From Geodermatophilus nigrescens (GTDB lineage: Bacteria > Actinomycetota > Actinomycetes > Mycobacteriales > Geodermatophilaceae), in contig NZ_FQVX01000002.1 of NCBI RefSeq assembly GCF_900129495.1, forward strand, positions 806,001-870,000: a stretch of 64,000 nucleotides of DNA, read 5' to 3'. Made by a program: the position numbers and the translations under genes. This document shows positions 19,558 through 32,900 of the stretch, one piece after another (the first letter of the stretch is position 1; each line of letters opens with the position of its first letter). The notes beneath the pieces were generated by a model. It did not search any database. It had not been told where the DNA came from and was given only the letters and a program-made list of their open reading frames with translations.

Positions 19558-21372
19558 TCAGCGCACGCCCGCGGTGGCCAGGTCGTAGCCGACGTAGGGG
19601 CGCATGACGACGGCGTTGCGCAGCCGCTGGCCCGCCAGCAGCTGCACGCGGGACTCCACGAGCGGCACGTAGGCGCCGGTGGCCCGGGCGGCCGTGGCGA
19701 CGTCGCGCCAGGCGGTGGCGGCGGCCGCGGGGTCGGCCGCCGGGTCGGACGCGGCGCGGGCGGCGTCGACGGCGGCCGACAGCGCCGGGTCGGTGAGCCG
19801 CGCGTAGTTGGTGTTGCCGACCAGGCTCACCGAGCGGCCGTCGACCAGCGGCACGAGGAACGAGCCCGGCGTCGGGAAGTCGGCGGTCCAGGTGGCCAGC
19901 ACGATGCCGTAGCCGTTGCGCGCCACGTTGTCGGGGCTGCCGACGTCGGTGGCGTAGAAGCTGGCCGCCGGCAGCGGGCGCACCTCGGCGGTGATGCCGA
20001 CCTCGGCGAGCTGGGTCGCGACGGTCTCGGCCACCGCCACGCTGGCCTCCGCGTCGGGCACCGCGAGCACGGTGCTGAAGCCCTCGGGCTGCCCGCAGGC
20101 GGCCAGGGCCTCGCGCGCCGCGGCGACGTCGGCGCCCGGGTCCTCCTCCTCGGGGCCGGCGGGCAGCGCGGCCGGCCACAGCCGGGAGGTGCGCACCGCG
20201 CGCTCCGGGCCGCCGGCGACCTCCTGCACGGCGGTGCGGTCGATCGCGGCGGCCACCGCGGCGCGGCAGTTCGGGTCGGTCATCGGGGCGACGTCGGTGG
20301 GCAGCGCCAGCAGCCGGACGGCGCCGCTGGGGACGTCGTCGACCCGGTCGGTCAGCGGCACCTCTCCCCCGGCCCCCTCGGCGAGCCGCGCGCCGGTGGC
20401 GAGGTGGACGCCCGAGCCGGAGATGTCCAGGTCGGCGGAGCCGGCGAGCAGGGCCTGGTCGCGCTCCAGGCTCGACAGCCCGGTGCGGACCACGACGCGG
20501 TCGGGCAGCGCGGTGCGCACCTCGTCGGTGGCCGGGTCCCACTGCGGGTTGCGGTCGAGCACGATGCCGGTCTCGGCGTCGACGGTGGTGACCGCGTACG
20601 GGCCGGAGGAGACGGGGTCGGCGCCGTAGGCCGCGCCCGTGTCGTTCTCGATCGGCACCGGGCTGCTCGAGGGCAGCGCCAGGACGTAGGGGAAGTCGGG
20701 GCGGGCGGTGCGCAGCCGGAAGACGATCGTCGCGTCGTCGGGGGTCTCGATCGCGGCCAGCGAGAGCTTCGCCGGGTCCTCGTCCTGGTAGGGCCCCGCA
20801 TAGGGGTTGGCCGGGTCGTCGAGCAGCTCGACGGTGTAGGTGGGCCCGCCGACGATGACGTCGGAGGCGAAGGACCGCTCGATGCCGTACTTGACGTCGC
20901 GGGAGGTGATCGCCCGGCCGTTCTCGAACCGCGCGCCCTGCCGGAGGGTGAACGTCCAGGTCAGGCCGCCGTCGGGGGTGCTGCCGAGGTCGGTGGCGAG
21001 GTCGGGCGCGAGGTCGGCGGTGGCGCCGGGCTCGGAGGAGTAGGTGACCAGCGTGCGGGCGTAGAGCCGCATGAGGTTCCACACGCCCGGCCGGTAGGAG
21101 CGCTGGGGGTCGAGGCTGTCGATCTCCCCCGCGACCACGCGCAGGGTGCCGCCGGTCTCCTCCGACGGCGAGCGCACGTCCTGCACGCCGGCGTCGGGCC
21201 CGTCACCGAGGACGGGGACGCCGGCGTCGCCGTCCCCGCCGCCGCTGCAGCTGACCGCGACGGCGACCACGAGGAGGACGACCAGCGCCAGGCCGAGGAC
21301 GCGGCCGGCGGTGCCGGTGAGCCACCCCGGCAGCCGGGAGGACCGGGGCGGTCGCTGCAGCGTGCTGCCCAC
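19558..21372 (-). CDS. Family 5 (peptide/nickel-type) ABC solute-binding lipoprotein
   Basis: A 604-residue extracytoplasmic binding protein. An N-terminal membrane segment (about 21-42) ends in the lipobox AVSC, followed by a Gly/Asp-rich linker. The family 5 fold follows, with GGTLRVVAGEIDSLDPQ, TFTLRQGARFENGRAITSRDVKYGIERSF and the C-terminal WTADFPTPGSF. The ligand is probably an oligopeptide or a similar molecule. No permease or ATPase genes are adjacent, so it either serves a transporter encoded elsewhere or has another envelope role. The GTG at 21372 is likely; nearby GTGs would change only a few residues. Confidence 0.88.
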   Translation of the reverse strand: MGSTLQRPPRSSRLPGWLTGTAGRVLGLALVVLLVVAVAVSCSGGGDGDAGVPVLGDGPDAGVQDVRSPSEETGGTLRVVAGEIDSLDPQRSYRPGVWNLMRLYARTLVTYSSEPGATADLAPDLATDLGSTPDGGLTWTFTLRQGARFENGRAITSRDVKYGIERSFASDVIVGGPTYTVELLDDPANPYAGPYQDEDPAKLSLAAIETPDDATIVFRLRTARPDFPYVLALPSSSPVPIENDTGAAYGADPVSSGPYAVTTVDAETGIVLDRNPQWDPATDEVRTALPDRVVVRTGLSSLERDQALLAGSADLDISGSGVHLATGARLAEGAGGEVPLTDRVDDVPSGAVRLLALPTDVAPMTDPNCRAAVAAAIDRTAVQEVAGGPERAVRTSRLWPAALPAGPEEEDPGADVAAAREALAACGQPEGFSTVLAVPDAEASVAVAETVATQLAEVGITAEVRPLPAASFYATDVGSPDNVARNGYGIVLATWTADFPTPGSFLVPLVDGRSVSLVGNTNYARLTDPALSAAVDAARAASDPAADPAAAATAWRDVATAARATGAYVPLVESRVQLLAGQRLRNAVVMRPYVGYDLATAGVR

Positions 21373-21407
21373 CCACCCCACCCCCGCTCGGCCGCCGGGG
21401 CTGCTGC

Positions 21408-22220
21408 TCAGCTGCTCCCGGCGGCGGTCCGACAGATCCGCGCGAACTCGTCGGCGTCGAGGCTCGCGCCTCCGACGAGTGCACCGTCGACGTCCGGCCC
21501 GGCCAGGATCCCGGCCGTGTTGGCGGCCTTCACCGACCCGCCGTAGAGGATACGGACGACGGCGGCCGTGGCCGCTCCGAAACGCCCGTCGAGGCGCGAC
21601 CGGAGTGCGGCGCACACCTCCTGGGCGTCGTCGGGGGTGGCGACCTCGCCGGTCCCGATGGCCCACACGGGCTCGTACGCGACGACGACCTGCTCCACCT
21701 GCCCGGCGTCCAACCCCTCGAGGGCGGCGTCGAGCTGGGCGGTGGTGTGCGGGACGTGCTGGCCGGCGCGGCGGACGTCGAGGCCCTCCCCCACGCACAG
21801 GATCGGCGTGAGGCCGTGCCGCAGCGCGGCCCGCACCTTGGCGGCCACCGTGGCGTCGTCCTCGCCGTGCAGCGCGCGCCGCTCGGAGTGGCCGACGACG
21901 ACGAAGCCGCAGGCCAGCGCGGCGAGCATCGCGCCGCTGACCTCGCCGGTGTAGGCGCCGGAGTCGTTCGCCGAGAGGTCCTGCGCGCCGTAGCCGATCG
22001 CGAGCTGGTCGCCGTTGACCAGCGTCTGCACGCTGCGCAGCGCGGTGAACGGCGGGAGCACGACGACCTCGGCGGCGTCGAGCTCCTGCTCGGTGAGGCT
22101 GAAGACGAGCTTCTGCACCAGGCCGATGGCCTCCAGGTGCGTCATGTGCATCTTCCAGTTGCCCGCGATGAGCGGGCGGCGGCCCTCCCGGCGCGGGGCC
22201 GGCTGCTGCCATCGCGCCAT
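21408..22220 (-). CDS. tpiA: Triosephosphate isomerase
   Basis: A 270-residue TIM-barrel enzyme interconverting dihydroxyacetone phosphate and glyceraldehyde 3-phosphate. The active-site residues are all visible: lysine in AGNWKMH, histidine in VVGHSERR, and glutamate in [12 protein letters not shown], plus the phosphate loop [10 protein letters not shown]. The ATG at 22220 overlaps the pgk stop as ATGA. The first 15 residues, rich in Arg, Pro and Gln, are an extension before the conserved start. Confidence 0.97.
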   Translation of the reverse strand: MARWQQPAPRREGRRPLIAGNWKMHMTHLEAIGLVQKLVFSLTEQELDAAEVVVLPPFTALRSVQTLVNGDQLAIGYGAQDLSANDSGAYTGEVSGAMLAALACGFVVVGHSERRALHGEDDATVAAKVRAALRHGLTPILCVGEGLDVRRAGQHVPHTTAQLDAALEGLDAGQVEQVVVAYEPVWAIGTGEVATPDDAQEVCAALRSRLDGRFGAATAAVVRILYGGSVKAANTAGILAGPDVDGALVGGASLDADEFARICRTAAGSS

Positions 22221-23427
22221 CAGCCCTCGCCCCGGTCGGCGAGCACCGTGAGGCCCGGGAGCTCCCGGCCCTCGAGGTACTCCAGGGACGCGCCGCCGCC
22301 GGTGCTGATGTGCCCGTAGGCGGACTCGTCGAGGCCGAGCTGCCGGACGGCGGCCGCGGAGTCCCCGCCGCCGACCACCGACAGCCCGTCGACGGCGGCC
22401 ACGGCCTCGGCGACGCCGCGGGTGCCGGCCTGGAACGGCGCCAGCTCGAACACGCCCATCGGGCCGTTCCAGAACACCGTGCGCGCGTCGGCGAGCTCGC
22501 GGCCGAACGCCTCGACGGTGCGCGGGCCGACGTCGAGGCCCATCCGGTCGCCGGGGATGGCGTCCACCTCGACGACGGAGGTCTCGGCGTCGGCGCTGAA
22601 CGCGCTGGCCGCGACGACGTCGACGGGCAGCACGATGCGCTCGCCCGCCTCGGCGAGCAGCCGGCGGCAGGTGTCGACCTGGTCGGCCTCCAGCAGCGAG
22701 GTGCCGACGCCGTGGCCCTGCGCGGCGAGGAAGGTGAAGCACATCCCGCCGCCGACGAGCAGCCGGTCGACCTTCGGCAGCAGCGCCTCGATGACCGCGA
22801 GCTTGTCGCTGACCTTGGAGCCGCCGAGCACGACCACGTAGGGCCGCTCGGGGTCGGTGGTCAGCCGGGTGAGCACCTCGAGCTCGGCGGCGACCAGCCG
22901 GCCGGCCACGTGCGGCAGCCGCAGCGCGACGTCGTACACCGACGCGTGCTTCCGGTGCACCGCGCCGAACGCGTCGTCGACGTAGACGTCGGCCAGCGCG
23001 GCGAGCCGGTCGGCCAGCGCGCCGCGCTCGGCGTCGTCCTTGCTCGTCTCGGCGGCCTCGAAGCGCACGTTCTCCAGCAGGAGGACGTCGCCGTCGCCGA
23101 GGGCACCGGCCCGCGCGACGGCGTCGTCGCCGGCGACGTCGGCGGCCAGCGGGACCTCGGCGCCGAGCAGCTCGCCGAGCCGCGCGGCGACCGGGGCCAG
23201 CGAGTACTGCGGGTCGGGCGCGCCCTTGGGCCGGCCGAGGTGCGCCGCGACGACGACGCGGGCGCCGGCCTCGCGCAGCGCCTGCAGCGTCGGCAGGCTG
23301 GCCCGGATGCGCCCGTCGTCGGTGATCGCCCGGGTCTGCTTGTCGAGGGGCACGTTCAGGTCGGCGCGCACGAGCACGCGCCGACCCGAGACCCCCTCGG
23401 CGAGCAGGTCGTCGAGGGAGCGTGCCA

Positions 23428-23428
<1 letters not shown>
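22220..23428 (-). CDS. pgk: Phosphoglycerate kinase
   Basis: A 402-residue glycolytic kinase that makes ATP from 1,3-bisphosphoglycerate. The substrate-binding RADLNVPLD and HLGRPKG, the nucleotide-binding LGGSKVSDK and the C-terminal [10 protein letters not shown] are intact. It is coupled by ATGA overlaps to gap upstream and tpiA downstream, so the three glycolytic enzymes form one tightly packed unit. Confidence 0.97.
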
Positions 23429-26221
<2,793 letters not shown>

Positions 26222-26335
26222 GCCGCCTCCGCTCCCGTACCGGGCACGCCGGGGACGGCGGCCTCTCCCCCGCGCATCGGCGGCAGCGGGCGTGGCCTGC
26301 AGCGGGGCGGGCGGGGCCTCACCCCCGGGAGTGAC

Positions 26336-26373
26336 GACGGGGCGCCCCCCGCCGCGGCGGAGGGCGCCCCGTC
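26336..26373 (-). terminator. Terminator of the uvrC-rapZ-yvcK-whiA operon
   Basis: A perfect 12-bp inverted repeat (GACGGGGCGCCC at 26336-26347, its complement at 26362-26373) lies 18 bp after the whiA stop. The loop can itself pair (CCGCCGCGGCGG). The rest of the 26222-26391 gap shows only the GGDEF gene's ribosome site. Confidence 0.8.
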
Positions 26374-26391
26374 GGGACGTGCGGGCTCGCG

Positions 26392-27366
26392 TTACTGGGC
26401 GAGCATGTCGTCGGTGACGACCGACTCCGTGTCGGGGATGCCGAGGTCCTTGGCCCGCTTGTCGGCCATCGCCAGGAGACGCCTTATGCGCCCGGCAACG
26501 GCGTCCTTGGTCATCGGCGGGTCGGCCCGCTGGCCGAGCTCCTCCAGCGAGGCCTGGCCGTGCTCGAGCCTCAGCCGGCCGGCGACCAGCAGGTGCTCGG
26601 GGGCGTCGCCGGCGAGGATCTCCATCGCCCGCTCGACCCGCGCGCTGGCCGCGACCGCCGCCCGCGCCGAGCGGCGCAGGTTGGCGTCGTCGAAGTTGGC
26701 CAGCCGGTTGGCGGTGGCGCGGACCTCGCGCCGCATCCGCCGCTCCTCCCAGGCCAGCACCGCGTCGTGGGCGCCCATGCGGGTGAGCAGCGCGCTGATC
26801 GCGTCGCCGTCGCGGACGACCACGCGGTCGGCCCCGCGCACCTCGCGGGCCTTGGCGGCGATGCCGAGCCGGCGGGCGGCGCCGACCAGCGCCATCGCGG
26901 CCTCCGGGCCCGGGCAGGTGACCTCGAGCGAGGACGAGCGGCCCGGCTCGGTGAGCGAGCCGTGCGCCAGGAACGCGCCGCGCCAGGCGGCCTCGGCGTC
27001 GTTGATGCTGCCCGACACCACCGACGGCGGCAGGCCGCGCACCGGCCGGCCGCGCTGGTCGACCAGCCCGGTCTGGCGGGCCAGGCCCTCGCCGTGCTTG
27101 GCGATGCGGACCAGGTACCGCACCCCGCGGCGGATGTTGCCGCCGGCGAGCACGCTGACCCCGCTGGTGTAGCCGTACACCTCGCTGATGTCGCGGCGCA
27201 GCCGGCGGGCGACCGAGCCGGTGTCCAGCTCCGCCTCGATCACCACCCGGCCGCCCACGATGTGCAGCCCCCCGGAGAAGCGCAGCAGCGCCGTGACCTC
27301 GGCCTTGCGCTCGGAGGTGCGTGTGCACTCCACCCGCGACAGCTCGTCCTTGACCATGGCCGTCAT
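26392..27366 (-). CDS. whiA: WhiA sporulation/cell-division regulator
   Basis: A 324-residue DNA-binding protein. The N-terminal domain resembles a LAGLIDADG endonuclease that has lost its catalytic residues ([20 protein letters not shown]). The C-terminal helix-turn-helix lies in [16 protein letters not shown]. In Streptomyces it works with WhiB to start septation; in non-sporulating bacteria it affects division. The ATG at 27366 begins the conserved [11 protein letters not shown]. It is last in the uvrC-rapZ-yvcK-whiA operon, whose order is widely conserved in Gram-positives. Confidence 0.95.
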   Translation of the reverse strand: MTAMVKDELSRVECTRTSERKAEVTALLRFSGGLHIVGGRVVIEAELDTGSVARRLRRDISEVYGYTSGVSVLAGGNIRRGVRYLVRIAKHGEGLARQTGLVDQRGRPVRGLPPSVVSGSINDAEAAWRGAFLAHGSLTEPGRSSSLEVTCPGPEAAMALVGAARRLGIAAKAREVRGADRVVVRDGDAISALLTRMGAHDAVLAWEERRMRREVRATANRLANFDDANLRRSARAAVAASARVERAMEILAGDAPEHLLVAGRLRLEHGQASLEELGQRADPPMTKDAVAGRIRRLLAMADKRAKDLGIPDTESVVTDDMLAQ

Positions 27367-27409
27367 CGCCACGACGACCACCCCCTCTGCTGCGGCGCCA
27401 TGCTCGGCG

Positions 27410-28444
27410 TCACCTCTCCCCCTCGAACGGTCCGGGTCCATCCGGTCCCGGCGCACCGGCCGGGACCCCTACCCCGTCCCCCGCGACGACCACCGGGGCC
27501 AGCGCTGCCGCCAGCCGCGCGGGGTCGTGGCGGGGTGCGCCACCGTGCTCGGCGACCGGGGCCAGCACGAGCTCGGCGCCGCACGCGCGCGCCGCAGACA
27601 GGAGACCACAGCGGTCAACCACTGAGTCAACATCCGCGATCACGGTGTGCAGCGCCACTCCGCCGAGATGCGCCTGCAGCACGCGCAGGTGCTCCTCCGG
27701 CGAGAAGCCGTCGGTCTCCCCCGGCTGCGGCTCCAGGTTGAGCACGACCACCACCCGGGCGCTGCTGGCCGCCAGCGCGGCGCGCAGCCGCGGCACGAGC
27801 AGGTGCGGCAGCACCGAGGTGTACCAGGAGCCGGGGCCCAGCGACACGACGTCGGCCGCGGCGATGGCGGCGAGCACGTCGGGGTGCACCGGCGGGTCGG
27901 ACGGGGAGACGAGGATGTCGCGCACCCGGCCCGGCGTGCCGGCGATCGCCACCTGGCCGCGGATCGTGCGGGTGCGCGCGGGGTCGTCGGGGTCGACGGT
28001 CTCCACCCGGGCGACGAGGTCGAGCGGCACGTCGGCCATCGGCAGCACCCGGCCGCGGGCGCCGAGCAGCTCGCAGACGGTGTCGAGGGCGCGCACGGTG
28101 TCGCCGCCGTGGAGCTCGACCAGCCCGGTGAGCACGAGGTTGCCCACGGGGTGCCCGGCGAGCACGCCGGTGCCGCCGAGGCGGTGCTGCAGCAGCCGGG
28201 CCATCTCGGCGCGGTCGTCGTCGGCCAGCGCCGCGAGCGCCATGCGCAGGTCGCCGGGCGGCAGCACGGGCATCTCGCGGCGGATCCGGCCGGACGAGCC
28301 GCCGTCGTCGGCGACGGTGACCACGGCCGTCAGCTCGGGGGTGATCCGGCGCCAGGCGGCGAGCGCCGCCGCGAGGCCGTGGCCGCCGCCGAAGGCGACG
28401 ACCCTCGGGCCGCCGGACCCGGGCGCCGTGCTGTCCCCCGCCAC
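27410..28444 (-). CDS. yvcK: YvcK/CofD-like gluconeogenesis and morphology factor
   Basis: A 344-residue cytosolic protein of the YvcK (GlmR/CuvA) family. This family is needed for growth on gluconeogenic carbon and for cell-wall precursor supply, and it binds UDP-sugars. Motifs are [26 protein letters not shown] and [15 protein letters not shown]. The GTG at 28444 overlaps the rapZ TAG by one base. The C-terminal Gly/Pro tail is variable. Confidence 0.93.
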   Translation of the reverse strand: MAGDSTAPGSGGPRVVAFGGGHGLAAALAAWRRITPELTAVVTVADDGGSSGRIRREMPVLPPGDLRMALAALADDDRAEMARLLQHRLGGTGVLAGHPVGNLVLTGLVELHGGDTVRALDTVCELLGARGRVLPMADVPLDLVARVETVDPDDPARTRTIRGQVAIAGTPGRVRDILVSPSDPPVHPDVLAAIAAADVVSLGPGSWYTSVLPHLLVPRLRAALAASSARVVVVLNLEPQPGETDGFSPEEHLRVLQAHLGGVALHTVIADVDSVVDRCGLLSAARACGAELVLAPVAEHGGAPRHDPARLAAALAPVVVAGDGVGVPAGAPGPDGPGPFEGER

Positions 28445-29427
28445 TACTCGCGGCCCAGGTCGCGGTGGCGCGCGACCGCGTCGATGCCGTCGGCGGCCAG
28501 CCGGCGGGCGAACTCCTCGGCGATGGCGACGCTGCGGTGCTTGCCGCCGGTGCAGCCGACCGCCAGCGTCAGGTAGCGCTTGCCCTCGCGCCGGTAGCCG
28601 GGGATGAGCAGCCGCAGCACCTCGGTGTAGCGGTCGAGGAACGGCCCGGCGTCGGACTGGCCGAGCACGTAGTCGCGCACGTCGGGGTCCTGGCCGGTGT
28701 GCGGGCGCAGCTCGGGCAGCCAGTGCGGGTTGGGCAGGAACCGGGCGTCGACGACGAGGTCGGCGTCCAGCGGCAGGCCGTACTTGAAGCCGAAGCTCAG
28801 CACGGTCGCCGTCAGCGGCGGGGTGCGGCCCTCGCGGGCGAAGGCGTTCTCCAGCGTCGCCCGCAACTGGTGCACGTTGAGGTCGCTGGTGTCGACCCAC
28901 AGGTCGGCCTCTCCGGCGATGCCCGCGACCAGCGCCCGCTCGGCGGTGATGCCGTCGAGGATCCGGCCCGAGCCCTGCAGCGGGTGCTCGCGCCGGTTGG
29001 ACTCGTAGCGCCGCACGAGCACCTCGTCGCGGGCGTGCACGTACACCACGCGCGGCCGGTGTCCGGCCTCGGCGAGCACCCGGATGGCCTCCAGCAGGTC
29101 GCTGGAGAAGGCCCGGCTGCGGACGTCGACGACGGCGGCGAACCGGCGGACGTCGCCGCGCGCACCGAGCTCGACCATCGGCAGCAGCAGCGCCGGCGGC
29201 AGGTTGTCGACGACGTACCAGCCGAGGTCCTCCAGCACCCGCCCGGCGCTGTTCTTGCCGGCGCCGGACAGGCCGGTGACGACGACGACCTCGACGGGCG
29301 GTGTCTCGGTGCTGGCGGCGTCGAGGCCGGCGGGGACGTCGGCCTGCGGGCCGGCCTGGCCCTCGCGCGGGGCCGTCTCGCCGGTCGGCGCCGGGACGTC
29401 CGGTCCGGTCGGCTGCTGCTCGCTCAC
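28444..29427 (-). CDS. rapZ: RapZ-family nucleotide-binding protein
   Basis: A 327-residue P-loop protein of the RapZ/YvcJ family. The P-loop is [10 protein letters not shown] at about residues 52-61; the position usually held by Ser/Thr after Lys is Asn. The conserved [11 protein letters not shown] and the C-terminal [15 protein letters not shown] are intact. In E. coli RapZ guides a small RNA to RNase E, but the actinobacterial role is less clear. The first 45 residues are a low-complexity extension. Start GTG overlaps the uvrC stop (GTGA). Confidence 0.93.
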   Translation of the reverse strand: MSEQQPTGPDVPAPTGETAPREGQAGPQADVPAGLDAASTETPPVEVVVVTGLSGAGKNSAGRVLEDLGWYVVDNLPPALLLPMVELGARGDVRRFAAVVDVRSRAFSSDLLEAIRVLAEAGHRPRVVYVHARDEVLVRRYESNRREHPLQGSGRILDGITAERALVAGIAGEADLWVDTSDLNVHQLRATLENAFAREGRTPPLTATVLSFGFKYGLPLDADLVVDARFLPNPHWLPELRPHTGQDPDVRDYVLGQSDAGPFLDRYTEVLRLLIPGYRREGKRYLTLAVGCTGGKHRSVAIAEEFARRLAADGIDAVARHRDLGRE

Positions 29428-31499
29428 GAGGCGACCCGGCCGACCTCGGCGGTGGCGCCGGCCCCGGGGCCGGGCGTGCCCCGATCGGCCGGGCCGGCGG
29501 GCGCCGTGGTGCTCTCCACGACCACCTCGGCCGGCGCGGCGTCCGCCCCGGCGTCGTCGGCCGCGGCGTCGTCGGCGGTCTTCCCCCCGGCGGGCTCGGC
29601 CACCGCCGCCAGCACCGCCTCGGCGGTGCGCCGGCCGATGCCGGGCACGGCCACGAGCTCGTCGACCGTGGCCGCGCGCAGCCGCTTGAGCGACCCGAAC
29701 TGCTTCATCAGCGCCTTCCGCCGCGTCTCCCCGAGACCCGGGACGTCGTCCAACAGCGAGACCAGCATGCTGACGGACCGCTTCTGCCGGTGGTAGGTGA
29801 TCGCGAACCGGTGGGCCTCGTCGCGCACCCGCTGCAGCAGGTACAGCGCCTCGGAGGTGCGCGGCAGGATCACCGGGTCCGACTCGCCGGGCAGCCACAC
29901 CTCCTCCATGCGCTTGGCCAGCCCGCACACGGCGACGTCGACGATGCCGAGCTCGTCCAGCGACCGGGCCGCGGCGGCCACCTGCGGGGCGCCGCCGTCG
30001 ACGACGAGCAGGTTCGGCGGGTAGGCGAACCGGCGGGGCCGGCCCTCCTCGGCGGCGACGCCCTGCTCGTCGCGGCGGTCGGCCTCCTCCTCCAGGTGCC
30101 GGGCGAAGCGGCGGCGGACGACCTCGGCCATGGCCGCGGTGTCGTCGGTGCCGTGCTTGACGGAGAACCGCCGGTAGTCGGACTTCTTCGCCAGCCCGTC
30201 CTCGAACACCACCATCGAGGCGACGACGTTGGTCTGCTGCACGTGGCTGACGTCGATGCACTCGATGCGCAGCGGCGCCTCGGGCAGCTCGAGCGCCTCC
30301 TGCAGCTCCGAGAGCGCGAGGGACCGGGCGGTGAGGTCGCTGGAGCGCTTCACCCGGTGCCGGGCGAAGGCCTCCTTGGCGTTGCGCTCGACGGTCTCCA
30401 GCAGGCTGCGCTTGTCGCCGCGCTGCGGCACCCGCAGCGACACCCGAGAGCCGCGGAGCTCGGTGAGCAACTCCTCGTAGACGTCGGCGTCGTCGGGCAG
30501 CTCGGGGACGAGCACCTCCCGGGGCACCGTCTCGCCGCCCTCGGTGACCCCCGTCTGCTCGTCGACGCCGCCGTAGACCTGCAGGAGGAACTGCTCCACC
30601 AGCTCGCCGGTGGTGACCTCCTCGACCTTGTCGATGATCCAGCCGCGCTGCCCGCGCACCCGGCCGCCGCGGACGTGGAAGACCTGGACGGCGGCCTCGA
30701 GCTCGTCCTGCGCGAAGGCGACGACGTCGGCGTCGGTGCCGTCGCCGAGGACGACGGCCTGCTTCTCCAGGGCCCGCCTGAGCGCGCCGAGGTCGTCGCG
30801 CAGCCGGGCGGCCCGCTCGTACTCCATCGCCTCGGCGGCCTCGGCCATCTCGCGCTCGAGGCGCTTGACCATGAGGTCGGTGCGGCCGGCCATGAAGTCG
30901 CAGAAGTCGTCGACGATCGCGCGGTGCTCCTCGGCGCTGACCCGGCCCACGCAGGGGGCGGCGCACTTGCCGATGTAGCCGAGCAGGCAGGGCCGGCCGA
31001 TCTGCCCGGCGCGCTTGAAGACGCCGTTGGAGCAGGTGCGGGCGGGGAAGACGCGGGTGAGCGTGTCGAGGGTCTCGCGGATGGCCCAGGCGTGGGCGTA
31101 GGGGCCGAAGTAGCGGACGCCCTTCTTCTTCGGCCCGCGCATCACCTGCAGCCGCGGGTACTCCTCGTTCAGCGTCACGGCCAGCGACGGGTAGCTCTTG
31201 TCGTCGCGGTAGCGGACGTTGAAGCGGGGGTCGAACTCCTTGATCCAGTTGTACTCGAGCTGGAGGGCCTCGACCTCGGTGCCGACGACGGTCCACTCCA
31301 CGCCGGCCGCCGTCGTGACCATCTGCCGGGTGCGCGGGTGCAGCCCGGCGACGTCGGCGAAGTAGCTGTTCAGCCGCTGCCGCAGGCTCTTGGCCTTGCC
31401 GACGTAGATGACCCGCCCGTTGGGGTCGCGGAACTTGTAGACCCCCGGGCTCTCCGGGATCGAGCCGACCGCCGGTCGGTAGGTGGACGGGTCGGGCAC
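29424..31499 (-). CDS. uvrC: UvrC excinuclease subunit
   Basis: A 691-residue nuclease subunit that makes both incisions in nucleotide excision repair. It has an N-terminal GIY-YIG nuclease ([22 protein letters not shown] region), a Cys cluster ([26 protein letters not shown]), a UVR motif at about 215-250, an RNase H-like domain and C-terminal helix-hairpin-helices ([13 protein letters not shown]). About 45 acidic Ala/Asp-rich residues follow. The GTG at 31499 has GGAGG upstream. It is first in the operon; uvrA is elsewhere in this window. Confidence 0.96.
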   Translation of the reverse strand: MPDPSTYRPAVGSIPESPGVYKFRDPNGRVIYVGKAKSLRQRLNSYFADVAGLHPRTRQMVTTAAGVEWTVVGTEVEALQLEYNWIKEFDPRFNVRYRDDKSYPSLAVTLNEEYPRLQVMRGPKKKGVRYFGPYAHAWAIRETLDTLTRVFPARTCSNGVFKRAGQIGRPCLLGYIGKCAAPCVGRVSAEEHRAIVDDFCDFMAGRTDLMVKRLEREMAEAAEAMEYERAARLRDDLGALRRALEKQAVVLGDGTDADVVAFAQDELEAAVQVFHVRGGRVRGQRGWIIDKVEEVTTGELVEQFLLQVYGGVDEQTGVTEGGETVPREVLVPELPDDADVYEELLTELRGSRVSLRVPQRGDKRSLLETVERNAKEAFARHRVKRSSDLTARSLALSELQEALELPEAPLRIECIDVSHVQQTNVVASMVVFEDGLAKKSDYRRFSVKHGTDDTAAMAEVVRRRFARHLEEEADRRDEQGVAAEEGRPRRFAYPPNLLVVDGGAPQVAAAARSLDELGIVDVAVCGLAKRMEEVWLPGESDPVILPRTSEALYLLQRVRDEAHRFAITYHRQKRSVSMLVSLLDDVPGLGETRRKALMKQFGSLKRLRAATVDELVAVPGIGRRTAEAVLAAVAEPAGGKTADDAAADDAGADAAPAEVVVESTTAPAGPADRGTPGPGAGATAEVGRVAS

Positions 31500-31517
31500 A
31501 CCTCCACACTAGGTGGA
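31500..31517 (-). promoter_or_regulatory. uvrC promoter -10 inside a short palindrome
   Basis: Minus-strand TAGTGT (31511-31506) is followed by GGAGGT and then the GTG, so the gene could be read leaderless or by the overlapping Shine-Dalgarno. The -10 lies within TCCAC-N5-GTGGA (31503-31517), a possible operator. Confidence 0.45.
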
Positions 31518-31569
31518 CACGCCGACGGTCTGCCGGGGAACTCCACCGGTGTGATTCGGCTCCTCCCGC

Positions 31570-32478
31570 TCAGGCCAGGCGCGCCTCGAGCCAGGCGAGC
31601 AGGTCGGCGGTCACCTCGTCCCGGTTGGTCTCGTTGAACACCTCGTGGCGGGCGTCGGGGTAGACGCGCAGGTCCACGTCGTGCCCGCGGCCGCGCACGA
31701 GGTCGGCGAGCGCGGCCACCTGGGCGGCGTCCTCCCCGCCCACCGGGTCGCGCTGCCCGGCCAGCAGCAGCACCGGCAGCCCGTCGGGCAGCCCGGCGAC
31801 GGCCTCCTCGCTGGCCACGCGCGCGGCCAGCGCGAACATCTCCGCGCCGTAGGCGTACGTGGGCGGGACGTCGTCGCCGCAGAGCGGGTCGGCCAGGTAG
31901 GCGTCCACCTCGGCGGGGTCGCGGGACAGCCAGTCGTACGGCGTGCGGGCGGGCTCGAACGGCGCGTTGAAGGCGGTCAGGGCGTCCATCGGCTGCTCCC
32001 CCGACCCGGCGGCGACGGCGGCCCGCAGCTGCTCGGCGGCGGCGGCGAAGTGGGGCGCGACGCCGATCGGCCCGGAGAGCACGAGCCCGTCGAGGACGTC
32101 GCCGTCGCGCTCGGCGGAGGCCAGCGCGACGACCGAGCCGAGCGAGTGGCCGAGCAGGAACCGCGGGACGCCGGGGTGGTCGGCGGCCAGCCGGGCACCG
32201 AGGTCGCGGACGTCGTCGAGGACGGCGTCGCTGCCCGCGCCGGGACCGAAGCCGCCCGGGCCGGTGGAGGCGGCGGTGAGCCCGTGGCCGCGCTGGTCGA
32301 GCGCGCCGACGGCGATGCCGCGGGCGGTGAGCGCGGCGGCGAGCCGCGCGTAGCGGCCGGCGTGCTCGGACAGGCCGTGGACGACCTGCAGCACGGCGCG
32401 GACCTCGCCGTCGGGGGTCCAGCGGCGCTCGGCGAGGCGGACGCCGTCGGCTGCCTCGGTGTAGGTGGGTGCGGTCAC
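31570..32478 (-). CDS. Alpha/beta hydrolase, monoacylglycerol lipase-like
   Basis: A 302-residue cytosolic serine hydrolase of the Hydrolase_4 type. The oxyanion region VVHGLSEHAGRY and the GALDQRGHG motif are present. The nucleophile elbow is GHSLGS, the acid is in LAGQRDPVG and the histidine in YPDARHEVFNE. This pattern matches monoacylglycerol lipases and lysophospholipases; the true substrate cannot be read from sequence. It is on the same strand as uvrC, 70 bp upstream of it, and probably separately transcribed. Confidence 0.88.
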   Translation of the reverse strand: MTAPTYTEAADGVRLAERRWTPDGEVRAVLQVVHGLSEHAGRYARLAAALTARGIAVGALDQRGHGLTAASTGPGGFGPGAGSDAVLDDVRDLGARLAADHPGVPRFLLGHSLGSVVALASAERDGDVLDGLVLSGPIGVAPHFAAAAEQLRAAVAAGSGEQPMDALTAFNAPFEPARTPYDWLSRDPAEVDAYLADPLCGDDVPPTYAYGAEMFALAARVASEEAVAGLPDGLPVLLLAGQRDPVGGEDAAQVAALADLVRGRGHDVDLRVYPDARHEVFNETNRDEVTADLLAWLEARLA

Positions 32479-32529
32479 GGGCGCAGCCTGCCGCCCGGCC
32501 CGGCCGGGCGCCAGGCGGGACGGTCGGAC

Positions 32530-32557
32530 GGGGGCGGTCAGGCGGGGGCGGTCAGGC
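32530..32557. repeat. 14-bp tandem repeat in the intergenic gap
   Basis: Two exact copies of GGGGGCGGTCAGGC and a partial third lie between the hydrolase start and the small membrane protein's stop. No function is evident. Confidence 0.7.
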
Positions 32558-32578
32558 GGAGGCGGCCGGGCAGGAGGC

Positions 32579-32857
32579 TCAGCCGACGGGGCGTGACCGG
32601 TGCAGCGCGGGCAGGTGCACGGCGGCGACGGCGCGCTGGCCCAGGCGGACGACGCGGGCGGCGAGCGCCACGGCCGCCATCACCCCGACGCCGCCGGCCA
32701 CGAACGCCACGACCCCGGGCACCGACCCGCCGGTGACGGCGAGGGTGCCGAGGGTGACCAGGCCGACGAGCACGAGCGTGGAGGTCATGCCGTGCCCGGA
32801 CCGGGGCTGGCCGCAGTGCGCGAGGTCGGGGTCGCAGTCGGGCGTGAGCGCGCTCAT
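32579..32857 (-). CDS. Small two-span membrane protein, function unknown
   Basis: A 92-residue protein with a short N-terminus containing Cys8 and Cys15 (DCDPDLAHCGQ), two hydrophobic segments at about 26-42 and 45-67, and a basic C-terminus. I do not recognise a family. The ATG at 32857 has GAGGGAG nine bases upstream, which is better than the in-frame start 19 codons earlier. A strong predicted promoter lies at 32919-32948. It sits beside the universal stress protein, so a stress or envelope role is possible but unproven. Confidence 0.7.
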   Translation of the reverse strand: MSALTPDCDPDLAHCGQPRSGHGMTSTLVLVGLVTLGTLAVTGGSVPGVVAFVAGGVGVMAAVALAARVVRLGQRAVAAVHLPALHRSRPVG

Positions 32858-32900
32858 GGGCGTCTCCCTCGTCGAGGCACCGCCACGCCGGTCCGACGGC

